Assembly (NCBI GenBank): GCA_963665495.1
Contig: OY762289.1
Location: 1,364,001 to 1,428,000 of the forward strand
From: G963665495 sp963665495
GTDB taxonomy: Bacteria; Desulfobacterota; Desulfovibrionia; Desulfovibrionales; Desulfovibrionaceae
DNA length: 64,000 nt
Reading direction: 5' to 3'
Shown here: piece by piece, positions 51,200-60,103 of the stretch
Numbering within the stretch: the stretch's first letter is position 1
Layout: each line of letters opens with the position of its first letter
Made by a program: the position numbers and the translations under genes
The notes under the pieces: generated by a model
The model's input: the letters and a program-made list of their open reading frames with translations, nothing else
What the model was told of the DNA's origin: nothing
Databases searched by the model: none

Positions 51200-51628
51200 G
51201 TGACCCGGATGACGTACGCGCTTGTGGCGGATGCCGTTTTGCTGCTGCATACGGGCATTGCCATGTTTATTGTTTTCGGCCTGCCGGCCATCTGGGCAGG
51301 AGCTTTTCTGGGCTGGCGCTGGGTTCGCAATCCCTTGTTCCGTTGGACGCATCTGGGGTTGATGGGGCTGGTGCTGGCGGAAAGCCTGCTTGGCCTGGTT
51401 TGCCCGTTGACACAATGGGAGAACGCATTACGTTACATAGCGGACGATCATGGCCGCTATCCGGAGTCTTTCATGGCCTACTGGCTCGGGAGACTGCTTT
51501 ACCACGACCTATCCCCACTGGTTTTCGGCACGTTATACGCGCTGTTTTTCGCCTTGATAGCGCTTACATTAAAGTTTGTACCAATCCGAAAAAAAGAAAC
51601 ATCCAATGCGGATGGCGTCCGGCCTTAA
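51200..51628 (+). CDS. DUF2784-family membrane protein
   Basis: Protein of 142 residues with four hydrophobic segments. The pattern ADAVLLLHTGIAMFIVFG...RNPLFRWTHL, the CPLTQWEN element and DLSPLVFG match what I know of the DUF2784 family, whose function is unknown. The start is GTG 51200 or ATG 51209; neither has a clear ribosome site. Followed 55 bp later by a DUF401-like permease on the same strand. Confidence 0.78.
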   Translation: MTRMTYALVADAVLLLHTGIAMFIVFGLPAIWAGAFLGWRWVRNPLFRWTHLGLMGLVLAESLLGLVCPLTQWENALRYIADDHGRYPESFMAYWLGRLLYHDLSPLVFGTLYALFFALIALTLKFVPIRKKETSNADGVRP

Positions 51629-51683
51629 TTTTTCTCATTTTTTTATTAAATTTATTGCTTAATCAAGAAAAGGATCTGTTGCA

Positions 51684-52979
51684 ATGCCTCCGTGGATTGT
51701 TCCCTTTATCAAACTTATTATCGTATTCGGCTGCATGCTTGCCGGAATGCGTTTCAAGCTCGGCCTTGGATTTTCGGTTCTCTTGGGCAGCATACTGCTC
51801 ATGCCATTGTTCGGTGTCGGGCTGGGCAGCTGGTTTCTGGCCGCCTGGAATGCTTTGACCAGCGAGAAAGCATTGTTTCTGGTGGCCATTGTGGCCACGA
51901 TCATGGCTCTCAGCAAACTGCTCGAGATCACGGGCCAGGCTGAACGTCTGATGGATGCCTTGGGAGAACGTTTCCATCGTCCGAGTCTGGCGTTGATGTT
52001 TTTTCCCGCTTTAATCGGTTTGTTGCCCATGCCTGGCGGCGCGGTATTTTCCGCCCCCATGCTCAAGAGCGTATCCGACCGGCTGCAGCGGGCCAATCCG
52101 GAGATGATACCCCCTTCGGGCGAACGCCTGGCCGCCATCAATTATTGGTTCCGGCATATCTGGGAACCCGGCTGGCCGCTGTATCCGGGCATCATTCTGG
52201 CCTCGTCGCTGGCGGATCTCCCCATTGTCAAACTCGCGTTTTTCGGTGTGCCGACCTGCATGGTCATTTTCTTTGCAGGCTGGTTTTGCATCATGCGCTT
52301 TCCGCTCGGGAAAGCGAACCAGACAATGAAAACGACGCAGGCGACGCCGTGGCGGACAGTTCTGTACGAAGGACTTCCTCTGGTGATTGCCATCGTGGGC
52401 GCGCTGGGGCTGGAGGGGGGCATGGCCTGGAGCGAGTCCTCCATTTCATACGAATACGGCGTCATTGCCGCCCTTGTGGTCGCCGTAGCCTGCTCTGCCT
52501 GGCAGAACAAAGTGGGTGTAGGCAAAGTTCTTTCCACCTTGTGCGGCAAACACATGATTCAGATGCTGCTGTTGATCCTGGCGATTTTCGTGTTCAAAGA
52601 ATCATTGGACACCGCCGGGGTTGTGCATCAGCTTTCCTCCGTGGCCACCGGATCGCTGGCGCTTTATGCGGCGGCAATCCTGCTGCCGTTCCTGGTAGGC
52701 ATGATTTCAGGCATTACCATCGGCTTTGTGGGGCCGACATTTCCTTTGCTCCTGGCCATGCTGGCTGGAGCAGGGCAGACCGACGTGTTGCCGTGGGTGG
52801 TTCTGGGGCTTGCCTCGGGGTTTGCAGGCGTGATGATTTCGCCCATTCATGTCTGTTTTATTTTGACATGCCAGTATTTTCAGGTCCCGGTGAGCAAAGT
52901 CTGGCGCCGTCTCATAATACCCTCCCTGTCGGTGCTGGTGTTCGGATTGATTTATTTCAATCTGTTGCAACTGTTTTAG
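51684..52979 (+). CDS. DUF401-family integral membrane permease
   Basis: Protein of 431 residues with about ten to twelve hydrophobic segments. The segments GLLPMPGGAVFSAPML and NYWFRHIWEPGWPLYPG are characteristic of the DUF401 group of the ion-transporter superfamily, along with the second-half element GMISGITIGFVGPTFPLL. These are presumed secondary transporters of organic or inorganic anions. No substrate evidence here. Convergent with the Na/Pi gene. Confidence 0.85.
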   Translation: MPPWIVPFIKLIIVFGCMLAGMRFKLGLGFSVLLGSILLMPLFGVGLGSWFLAAWNALTSEKALFLVAIVATIMALSKLLEITGQAERLMDALGERFHRPSLALMFFPALIGLLPMPGGAVFSAPMLKSVSDRLQRANPEMIPPSGERLAAINYWFRHIWEPGWPLYPGIILASSLADLPIVKLAFFGVPTCMVIFFAGWFCIMRFPLGKANQTMKTTQATPWRTVLYEGLPLVIAIVGALGLEGGMAWSESSISYEYGVIAALVVAVACSAWQNKVGVGKVLSTLCGKHMIQMLLLILAIFVFKESLDTAGVVHQLSSVATGSLALYAAAILLPFLVGMISGITIGFVGPTFPLLLAMLAGAGQTDVLPWVVLGLASGFAGVMISPIHVCFILTCQYFQVPVSKVWRRLIIPSLSVLVFGLIYFNLLQLF

Positions 52980-53055
52980 AGCTTAGAGTCTTTTATTCAG
53001 TCAAACTGCGTTTCAGATGCGAGCCTTGTTTCAAGGCGAAAATACGCTAGCCGCT

Positions 53056-54696
53056 TCAGTCCTGCGGGTCGGATGTTTTGTGAATCTGGTATTCGGCCCG
53101 CAGGGATCCACTGAGCAGCGCTGCCTTGCAGACATGCTCGGTCATCCGGCGTACGTTGCTGAGATAGTCGAGCCACTGAACCATCTGTTCGGGCGGAATA
53201 AGCCCGGCACTGCTTGCATGCAGGATTTTCTGCTTCACTTTCTGGTAGTCGGATTCAAACACGTCCAGGGCGATCTCCAGGGCTTCATCGGAGAACTCCT
53301 CTTCATCCGGGTCGGCCACAGCCAGAATTCTGCTCGTATCTTCGGCCAATTCTTCCGCAAGATAGCGTAATTCAGCCTTAGGAAGTCTTTTCAGCCCGAT
53401 TTTGATTTCCTGGGCGGCCAGTGCGGTGTCGCTGGCCGTGTAATAATACTGCGTTATCCGGAGAAGCAGCGGAAGCGTATTTGAAATCTTTTCCGAAAGT
53501 CCTTCCTGGCTCATTTTGACGGCGAATTTTCCAATGGCCTGTTGCAGGCGGTCCAGTATGGCTTTGTCCACCTGCAATTGCGGGCAGTGTGTATCGTTGC
53601 AACGGGCGGCGGTCATTACCATTTCGCGGCAGACTTCGCCGATGCGACCGGCTTCCAGAATCATGGCCGGTATGGCAAGCGAAGGCGTACGCAGGACTGT
53701 CGCGTCGAGGTAGCGTGGTCGTCCCTGTTCTTCTTCCTGGGTCTGGAACCATTTTTTGATTCTTTTTACCAGAGGCCGGGTCATGGGCCAGAGAAGGAGA
53801 ATACCCAGAATGTTGAAAGTGGTATGGAACAGGGCCAGCACCACGGGAGCGTCTGCTCCGAGGCCGAGCCAGGAGCGGACGGCTACGATGGAGCCGATCA
53901 TGATCGGAAGAATGAGGCAGGCAACGGCTCCGGTAATCAGATTGAATATGACGTGGATCGCGGCAAGGCGCTTGGCGTTGGGAGTTGCGCCGATGACGGA
54001 AATGGCGGCAGTGCTTGTGGAGCCGACATTGGCGCCGACTACTGCGGCACCCGCCGCATTGAGCGAAATGATTCCGGCCGAGGCGGCTGTGAGAATCAGA
54101 ATCATGGACGCGCTGGAGGATTGCATGATGCAGGTCAGCACAAAGCCGATGATCAGCATGGCGATGAATCCCTCCATTCCGCCGGACGCGTAGTGCTCCA
54201 GGGGAAAGGCAGTATGCAGGCTCTGCATACTGTTTTGAAGATACGAAATGCCCACAAAAAACAGTCCGAATCCTGCAATGGCTTCTCCGAAGGCGCTGCG
54301 ACGGCTGACGCTCCCCGTGATCCACAGGCCCGTACCGATCGCAATCATCGGCATGGCAAGGAGCTTGATTTTGATTTTTAATCCGAGCATGGCCACAATC
54401 CAGGCGGTGATGGTGGTGCCCACGTTGGATCCGTAGATGACCCATACGGCCTGGTGCAAGGCCATGAGACCCGCATTGACGAAGCCGATGGTGGCCACGG
54501 TCACGGCACCGGAAGACTGAATGATGGCAGTAATGGAAAATCCTGCGAAAAGCCCGCGCAGGGGCGTACGGGTGCCCTGGGCCAGAGTTTCGCGCAGCAT
54601 TGGGCCGCCCGCGAGTTTCAGCCCGTCGGTCATCAGTTTCATTCCTAAAAGCAGCATTCCCATGCCGCCGGCGAGAGTCAGCGTCAGATTGAACAT
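53056..54696 (-). CDS. Na+/phosphate cotransporter family protein with PhoU-like C-terminus
   Basis: Protein of 546 residues. The membrane half (about 1-310) has two inverted copies of the Na/Pi repeat: AGFSITAIIQSSGAVTVATIGFVNAG and GFVLTCIMQSSSASMILILTAASAG with the QSSS/QSSG motifs. The C-terminal half (about 340-546) is helical and PhoU-like. It would import phosphate with sodium. The nearby PhoU-kinase fusion gene at 56780 may be related in function, but it is on the other strand. Confidence 0.92.
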   Translation of the reverse strand: MFNLTLTLAGGMGMLLLGMKLMTDGLKLAGGPMLRETLAQGTRTPLRGLFAGFSITAIIQSSGAVTVATIGFVNAGLMALHQAVWVIYGSNVGTTITAWIVAMLGLKIKIKLLAMPMIAIGTGLWITGSVSRRSAFGEAIAGFGLFFVGISYLQNSMQSLHTAFPLEHYASGGMEGFIAMLIIGFVLTCIMQSSSASMILILTAASAGIISLNAAGAAVVGANVGSTSTAAISVIGATPNAKRLAAIHVIFNLITGAVACLILPIMIGSIVAVRSWLGLGADAPVVLALFHTTFNILGILLLWPMTRPLVKRIKKWFQTQEEEQGRPRYLDATVLRTPSLAIPAMILEAGRIGEVCREMVMTAARCNDTHCPQLQVDKAILDRLQQAIGKFAVKMSQEGLSEKISNTLPLLLRITQYYYTASDTALAAQEIKIGLKRLPKAELRYLAEELAEDTSRILAVADPDEEEFSDEALEIALDVFESDYQKVKQKILHASSAGLIPPEQMVQWLDYLSNVRRMTEHVCKAALLSGSLRAEYQIHKTSDPQD

Positions 54697-54850
54697 GGCC
54701 TCTCCATTTTTTGTGGTTCATGGTTAACTTGCTGGTGAAAGATCATAGCTCTGCCATTGTATCAAAATGATTACAATTCTTAAATACAGTTGAAAAACGA
54801 CGCAGTTCTCTTTAGATTATGTCTAGATTCTTGGCGGGGTCTGTGGTACG

Positions 54851-56653
54851 ATGAAAACGTATGTAATTGAACAGCGAAGAAGACGCTCGGGGCGTGCTTT
54901 CATGCTAAGAATTTATGGCTATTCCACAAGTTGCAAGAAGTCTCTTCCACTAGCCTGGCGCCGGCTGCACGGTTGGCTGTGCCTGCTCTTGCTGCTCTTT
55001 CTCATCCTGTTATTCTCTCTCCAGACAATTGCTGCGGCAGCGGAAGCCAAACCCAACGAATCCGGATGGAAATACCTGTATTGGGGCATGACGCCCGCAC
55101 AAGTTGCGGAGTCCATGAAACAGCACGGGACGACTTTCGATGGAAGCCCCCTGGCGGAGCAGTCCTTTTGGTACGGTTTTGACGACCAGCAGCGCCCTCT
55201 GGTGCATCCGTTTGACGAGCGGGACAAAAACCGGCTGTGCTGGGTCCGTTCCGGATTGGGCGCTACGGATCTGTTATTTCTGGATAACCGGTTGTTTGGT
55301 GTTCTGGTGCACAACAAGGCTTCTGAGAATGCCATCAACGACCTTCTCGTACGGATGATTGATTATTATCCCAAAGCTCAGCTTTTGCCTGGGGACAGTC
55401 CGAGCAATGTCATCTTTCAGCATCAGACCTCCGGACGAGTGATTATCTGGGAATCGGACCATGCGTCATTCAAGCTGGGTTTTTTTGATAAAGATGCTTT
55501 GCGGGTCTTTACCGGTTTTTTACCCCAGCCTATGGAAAACGATTTTTTCAAACGCAAACAGGACCTCGAAGATCCGGGCGAATTGCTGCCCGGCTCCAAG
55601 GAAGCCCAGGCTGGAAAAGAGAAGGTTCAGGAGAAAGAATCATCCGCAACGCCCACCTCCGGACTAGAGACGGGTACAAAAGCAGCCAACGAAGCAGATA
55701 CGCCACCACAGGCGGCCCAGACGGAAAACCAGATCCCTGCGGAAAAAATCGTACAGGAGTCTGCCTCTGGCCCCAAACTCGGTGATTCCTGGACTGACCC
55801 CACCACTGGAATTCATTTTGTCTGGATCCCTGGCGGATGTTATACGCGCGGCCAGACCGAAGCAGGGACCAACGAGCTGATCAATTTTCTTGGTGAAAAG
55901 GAATATAGAGCCAAACATGCGACTGAACTGCCCCGGCATCAGTCCTGCGTTGACGGTTTCTGGTTGAGCGATCGGGAAATTACCAATAAGCAGTTCCGGA
56001 TGTATAAGCCTGTTCATGACAGCGGCGTTCAGGACAGTTTTTCTCTGAATGGAGATACGCAGCCCGCGGTTTTTCTGACGTTTACTGAAGCGGTGGGATT
56101 CGGTAACTGGCTGGCGAAACAGGACCAGAAGGTTGCCGATGCTCCCATGACCGAGCCGTTGTTTCGGTTGCCTACCGAAGCTGAATGGGAATACGCCTGC
56201 AGGGCGGGTACTGATACAATTCGCTATTGGGGAGATGATTCCAAAAACGCCTGTTCCCATGCCAATGTTGCTGACAAACAGTTCGTGAAAACGTCGCGTT
56301 CCAAGGATATTATCCACCCTTGCGACGACGGTTTTGCGGTAACCGCTCCCGTGGGGTCTTTTCCTCCCAATCCCTGGGGCTTGTATGATATGCTTGGCAA
56401 CGCCTGGGAGTGGACGCTGGATAAATACGGCGATTATTTCCACGTGATGCAGCAGCCAGATAATCCGCTCAATGACGAAGGATACGGCTCTGCGCGGGCA
56501 ATCAGGGGCGGAGGCTGGGCCAGCCCGCCTACCACCATTCGCAGCGCCGCACATTTGCCGTTGAGCCCCATGAGCAGGTTGAACTCCGTCGGGTTCAGGC
56601 TGGTCATGATGAAAAATCCCGTTCAGATTGATCAGACAGAAAACACTCAATAA
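54851..56653 (+). CDS. Exported FGE-fold (sulfatase-modifying-factor-like) protein, catalytic cysteines absent
   Basis: Protein of about 600 residues. A signal/anchor helix lies at about 40-60 (WLCLLLLLFLILLFSLQTIA), then an unassigned N-terminal domain (about 70-240), a Ser/Thr/Glu-rich linker, and a C-terminal FGE-sulfatase domain (about 310-590). The FGE core is clear: FVWIPGGCYTRG, DGFWLSDREITNKQF, FRLPTEAEWEYACRAG, GLYDMLGNAWEWTLD, RAIRGGGWASPP and VGFRLVMMK. The active-site cysteines expected after RGGGW are missing (ASPPTTIRSAAH), so it is probably a binding protein, not an enzyme. Start 54851 or 54902. Confidence 0.85.
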   Translation: MKTYVIEQRRRRSGRAFMLRIYGYSTSCKKSLPLAWRRLHGWLCLLLLLFLILLFSLQTIAAAAEAKPNESGWKYLYWGMTPAQVAESMKQHGTTFDGSPLAEQSFWYGFDDQQRPLVHPFDERDKNRLCWVRSGLGATDLLFLDNRLFGVLVHNKASENAINDLLVRMIDYYPKAQLLPGDSPSNVIFQHQTSGRVIIWESDHASFKLGFFDKDALRVFTGFLPQPMENDFFKRKQDLEDPGELLPGSKEAQAGKEKVQEKESSATPTSGLETGTKAANEADTPPQAAQTENQIPAEKIVQESASGPKLGDSWTDPTTGIHFVWIPGGCYTRGQTEAGTNELINFLGEKEYRAKHATELPRHQSCVDGFWLSDREITNKQFRMYKPVHDSGVQDSFSLNGDTQPAVFLTFTEAVGFGNWLAKQDQKVADAPMTEPLFRLPTEAEWEYACRAGTDTIRYWGDDSKNACSHANVADKQFVKTSRSKDIIHPCDDGFAVTAPVGSFPPNPWGLYDMLGNAWEWTLDKYGDYFHVMQQPDNPLNDEGYGSARAIRGGGWASPPTTIRSAAHLPLSPMSRLNSVGFRLVMMKNPVQIDQTENTQ

Positions 56654-56779
56654 TTTTCCTGCATGGATTTGTCGTCAAAGTTTAACATACGTGCGGTAGT
56701 TATACCGTACGTATGAATGTGTGGTGTCCGCAGGATTATAAAGCGAAATTTATGTGACTACATCAACACGGGGAAAGGC

Positions 56780-58423
56780 ATGCTGACTTTTGAAACACTG
56801 CAGGAAAACCTTGATTTCATTATTGCCGAAACGACCGCCCAGGTGGCAACAACCTGGAAGTATATAGACCGGCCTGAAAAGGACACATACGCGAGCATCA
56901 GTTCGCGCGACGATTATATTCGTAATCTCAAAAATTCCATTGAATCCCGCTGCTTTAAATATTTGTCGGGCATAAAGCCTGAAAAACTGAGTTCCAAGGA
57001 ATTTCACACCTATCGCTCCATACGGCAGCTCGCTTCCAGTTTTCATCGTGTTTCGCATAACTGTATTAATATGGCCAAGCAAATGCGCCACTTCTCCTCA
57101 CCGGAATACATACACCGTTTTGATTACAGGACTCTTTTTGAGAAGGTTCTTGAAGGATTCGAACTGATCCCCGCCGATATGAACGCAGTCACTGAAAACA
57201 GCGCGCTGACGCTTTGCCGTATGGAGCCCATTCTGGACGAGCTTTACGGCGAGCGTTTGAAAAGCATCGCAGCGACAGTGGACCAGGGGGAAGGGAATTT
57301 TAACGATGGTCTTACTGCTGTGTTGATCATCCGCTATCTGGAGCGAATCGGCGACGAGATGCAGCTGATTGGTGAAAGCCTACTGTCGATCCTGATCGGC
57401 GAACGTATCAAGATTCATGAATACCGCCAGTTGCAGCGTAGTCTGAAAACTCTCGGACTGAGCAATATTCCCGATCGGGTGAGCTACAAAGCGATTTGGG
57501 GATCTCGTTCGGGCTGCGTGGTGGGCCGTGTGAAAAGTGAGAACAGCGTCAGTATTTTCAAGGAAGGAGATGTTAAGAAAATTAAACCGGAAATGGAGCA
57601 TCTCATGCTTTGGCAGGAACTCATGCCCGGCCTGGCTCCCAAGGTTTATAACTACACGGAAGAGGGGGATCAGGCCTCATTGTTGTCGCAGTTCATGTCC
57701 GGAACACCGTTGGATGAACTGATGTTGACCGAGCAGGATGCAGTACGCGCCGCAGCTTTGGAACGCTTGATCCATACAGTTCATACGGCCTGGAATCGTT
57801 CCAGGCAGGACGGCTCCATGCCTTCGGAATATATGTACCAGGTTTTTTCGCGCCTTAAAAAAGTCCGGCAGTTTCATCCGGATCTCGGCTGGCCCGATGG
57901 AAAGCCGAAACAAGCCCTCAAATTGCTGGAAAAGTGCCGGAAAATTGAGAAAAAGAATTTTATTGTCCCTTTTAGCGTTTTTATTCACGGTGATTTCAAC
58001 CTGAATAACATTTTTTATGACATTCACGGCGATGAAATCCATTATGTGGATCTGTACCGTTCGCGCCAGGCGGATTACGTTCAGGATATTTCCGTCTTTC
58101 TGGTTTCCAATTTCCGGATCCCCATTTTTGAACAGGAAGTACGCCGCAGCATCCATGCGAATATCGTTCGCATGCTGGAATTCGCCCTGAGCTACGCCGC
58201 GGAACATAATGACGATACCGTACAGGCCAGGCTGGCCCTGGCCGTTGCCCGTTCCTTGATTACCTCTACCCGTTTTGAATTGAAGAAAGGCTTTGCGCAC
58301 GTCATGTTCGAGCGTGCGTACCGTCTGCTGGAGCAGCTCGCCGCCTTTGATGGATGCAATTGGAATGAGTTTTCACTGCCGTCCGGCATCCTGCAGTATC
58401 TTCCCGATGAGATGCAGGATTGA
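56780..58423 (+). CDS. PhoU-like domain fused to aminoglycoside-phosphotransferase-type kinase
   Basis: Protein of 547 residues from the ATG at 56780 (GGGAAAGG upstream). The N-terminal 220 residues are helical and PhoU-like (IIRYLERIGDEMQLIGESLLS). The second half is an APH/choline-kinase fold: catalytic loop HGDFNLNN (His403, Asp405, Asn410) and VDLYRSRQADYVQDISVF with metal Asp424. Kinase residues look intact. Follows the FGE-fold gene by 126 bp on the same strand. Substrate unknown; the PhoU part suggests a link to phosphate signalling. A fusion of this type is unusual. Confidence 0.82.
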   Translation: MLTFETLQENLDFIIAETTAQVATTWKYIDRPEKDTYASISSRDDYIRNLKNSIESRCFKYLSGIKPEKLSSKEFHTYRSIRQLASSFHRVSHNCINMAKQMRHFSSPEYIHRFDYRTLFEKVLEGFELIPADMNAVTENSALTLCRMEPILDELYGERLKSIAATVDQGEGNFNDGLTAVLIIRYLERIGDEMQLIGESLLSILIGERIKIHEYRQLQRSLKTLGLSNIPDRVSYKAIWGSRSGCVVGRVKSENSVSIFKEGDVKKIKPEMEHLMLWQELMPGLAPKVYNYTEEGDQASLLSQFMSGTPLDELMLTEQDAVRAAALERLIHTVHTAWNRSRQDGSMPSEYMYQVFSRLKKVRQFHPDLGWPDGKPKQALKLLEKCRKIEKKNFIVPFSVFIHGDFNLNNIFYDIHGDEIHYVDLYRSRQADYVQDISVFLVSNFRIPIFEQEVRRSIHANIVRMLEFALSYAAEHNDDTVQARLALAVARSLITSTRFELKKGFAHVMFERAYRLLEQLAAFDGCNWNEFSLPSGILQYLPDEMQD

Positions 58424-58568
58424 AGCCGGAAATGGTCGCATCTATCTTGATTTTATCAGGAAATGTTTTCAATTTTTTTGCTCAGTAATCCTTTGTCTGT
58501 CTGCGTTTTCAGGCACCGAAGGAACTGATGTTTTCTTAAGTAGCTTGAGTTTTTTTGGCGCTTTCTTT

Positions 58569-58655
58569 ATGAAAAATACTTGTAATGGTTTCTTCTGGCG
58601 GGACTGTGGCGATAGCCTCACAGCCCGCGGCAACACCGGTTACGTTTTTTCATAG
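58569..58655 (+). promoter_or_regulatory. Possible leader peptide and hairpin upstream of trpB2
   Basis: A 28-codon frame (ATG 58569, stop 58653-58655, ending 9 bp before trpB2) has FFW at residues 8-10 just before a bulged hairpin at 58598-58628 (GCGGG, CTGTG and GC paired around GATA). Layout resembles an attenuator, but there is a single Trp codon, no adjacent T-run, and no clear ribosome site before the ATG. Confidence 0.25.
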
Positions 58656-58664
58656 GAGAGCAGA

Positions 58665-60017
58665 ATGGAATATCGGATCAATTTGTCAGAAAAGGACATG
58701 CCCCGAAAATGGTACAACCCGCTTCCTGATTTGCCCACGCCGCTATCGCCACCACTGAATCCGGCGACGCACGAGCCGCTGACCCCGGAAATGCTTTCTG
58801 CGATTTTTCCGATGTCTTTGATTGAACAGGAAATGTCTCCTGAGCGTTGGATTCCTATTCCTGAACCGGTCCTGGATATCTACCGTCTCTGGCGGCCGAC
58901 GCCGCTGGTCAGGGCTTACCGTCTTGAACAGGCGATTGGTACCAAAGCGAAAATCTACTACAAAAACGAATCCCTTTCCCCAGCAGGTTCGCACAAGCCC
59001 AATACGGCCGTACCCCAGGCCTACTACAACAAACAGGCTGGGATTACGCGTCTGGCTACGGAAACCGGCGCCGGACAGTGGGGGACAGCCCTTTCCTTTG
59101 CCACGCAAATGCTCGGTCTTGACTGCACTGTGTATATGGTCAAGATCAGTTTTGAGCAGAAGCCCTATCGGGGCATTCTGATCCGCAGCTATGGCGGCGA
59201 AATTTTCGCTTCTCCGTCCGAGCAGACCGAATCCGGGCGGGCGGCCCTGGCGGAAGATCCCGATAATCCGGGGAGCCTGGGACTGGCCATTTCCGAGGCT
59301 GTGGAAGACGCTGCCAAGCATCCGGATACCAATTATGCACTGGGCAGCGTGTTGAATCATGTCATTCTGCATCAGACCATCACCGGACTGGAGACCAAGC
59401 AGCAACTGGCATCCATAGGGGAAAAACCCGACGTGCTGATTGGGTGCGTGGGAGGAGGCAGTAATTTCGGCGGGTTTGTGACTCCATTTTTACCGGAGAA
59501 ATTGAGCGGGGAGAAGATCCGTTTTCTCGGAGCCGAACCCCAGGCTTGTCCGACCCTGACTCGGGGAGAATTTCGCTATGATTACGGGGACGTTGCGTGT
59601 CTGACTCCGCTGATGAAGATGCACACCCTGGGGCACGCTTTCAAGCCTGCTCCCATCCATGCGGGCGGCTTGCGCTATCATGGAGATTCTCCCATTGTCT
59701 GCAACATGGTAAAAGAAGGTCTGGTTGAGGCCAAGGCCTACTATCAACAGGATGTTTTTGAAGCCGCCCGTACCTTTATGTTCAGCGAAGGCTTTTTGCC
59801 GGCTCCGGAAACATCCCATGCCATCAAGGCTGCCATTGAGGAGGCCAAAGATGCCGAACCTGGAAAAGTAATCTGCTTTTTGTATTCAGGGCATGGCATG
59901 CTGGATCTGGCTTCCTATGAAGCTTTTCTGCAAGGAAAATTGACTAACTATGCTTTTTCTGATGAGGAAATAAAGAAGTCGCTGGCGACCTTGCCCAAGA
60001 TTGATGATCCAGCTTAA
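58665..60017 (+). CDS. trpB: TrpB2-type tryptophan synthase beta chain (TIGR01415 group)
   Basis: Protein of 450 residues, longer than TrpB1. The PLP lysine is Lys111 in SPAGSHKPNTAV, the PLP phosphate loop is CVGGGSNFGG, and ETGAGQWGTALSFATQ is the conserved loop. The N-terminal extension (PDLPTPLSPPLNPATHEPL) and lack of an adjacent trpA mark the TrpB2 branch, which may make Trp from indole and serine without TrpA. AGGAGAG precedes the ATG. Stands alone, after the PhoU-kinase gene. Confidence 0.93.
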   Translation: MEYRINLSEKDMPRKWYNPLPDLPTPLSPPLNPATHEPLTPEMLSAIFPMSLIEQEMSPERWIPIPEPVLDIYRLWRPTPLVRAYRLEQAIGTKAKIYYKNESLSPAGSHKPNTAVPQAYYNKQAGITRLATETGAGQWGTALSFATQMLGLDCTVYMVKISFEQKPYRGILIRSYGGEIFASPSEQTESGRAALAEDPDNPGSLGLAISEAVEDAAKHPDTNYALGSVLNHVILHQTITGLETKQQLASIGEKPDVLIGCVGGGSNFGGFVTPFLPEKLSGEKIRFLGAEPQACPTLTRGEFRYDYGDVACLTPLMKMHTLGHAFKPAPIHAGGLRYHGDSPIVCNMVKEGLVEAKAYYQQDVFEAARTFMFSEGFLPAPETSHAIKAAIEEAKDAEPGKVICFLYSGHGMLDLASYEAFLQGKLTNYAFSDEEIKKSLATLPKIDDPA

Positions 60018-60103
60018 GAGCTCTTTCTTTTTTCGCTTACAAGCCGTATACTAACCATGTAAAAGGATTCCTTTCTATTGCTGGAAACACGCGACTGAAG
60101 AGG

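Noticed and set aside
53023..53037. GCCTTG-TTT-CAAGGC hairpin between the DUF401 and Na/Pi genes
   Set aside because: Short stem, three-base loop and no T-run; may be chance.
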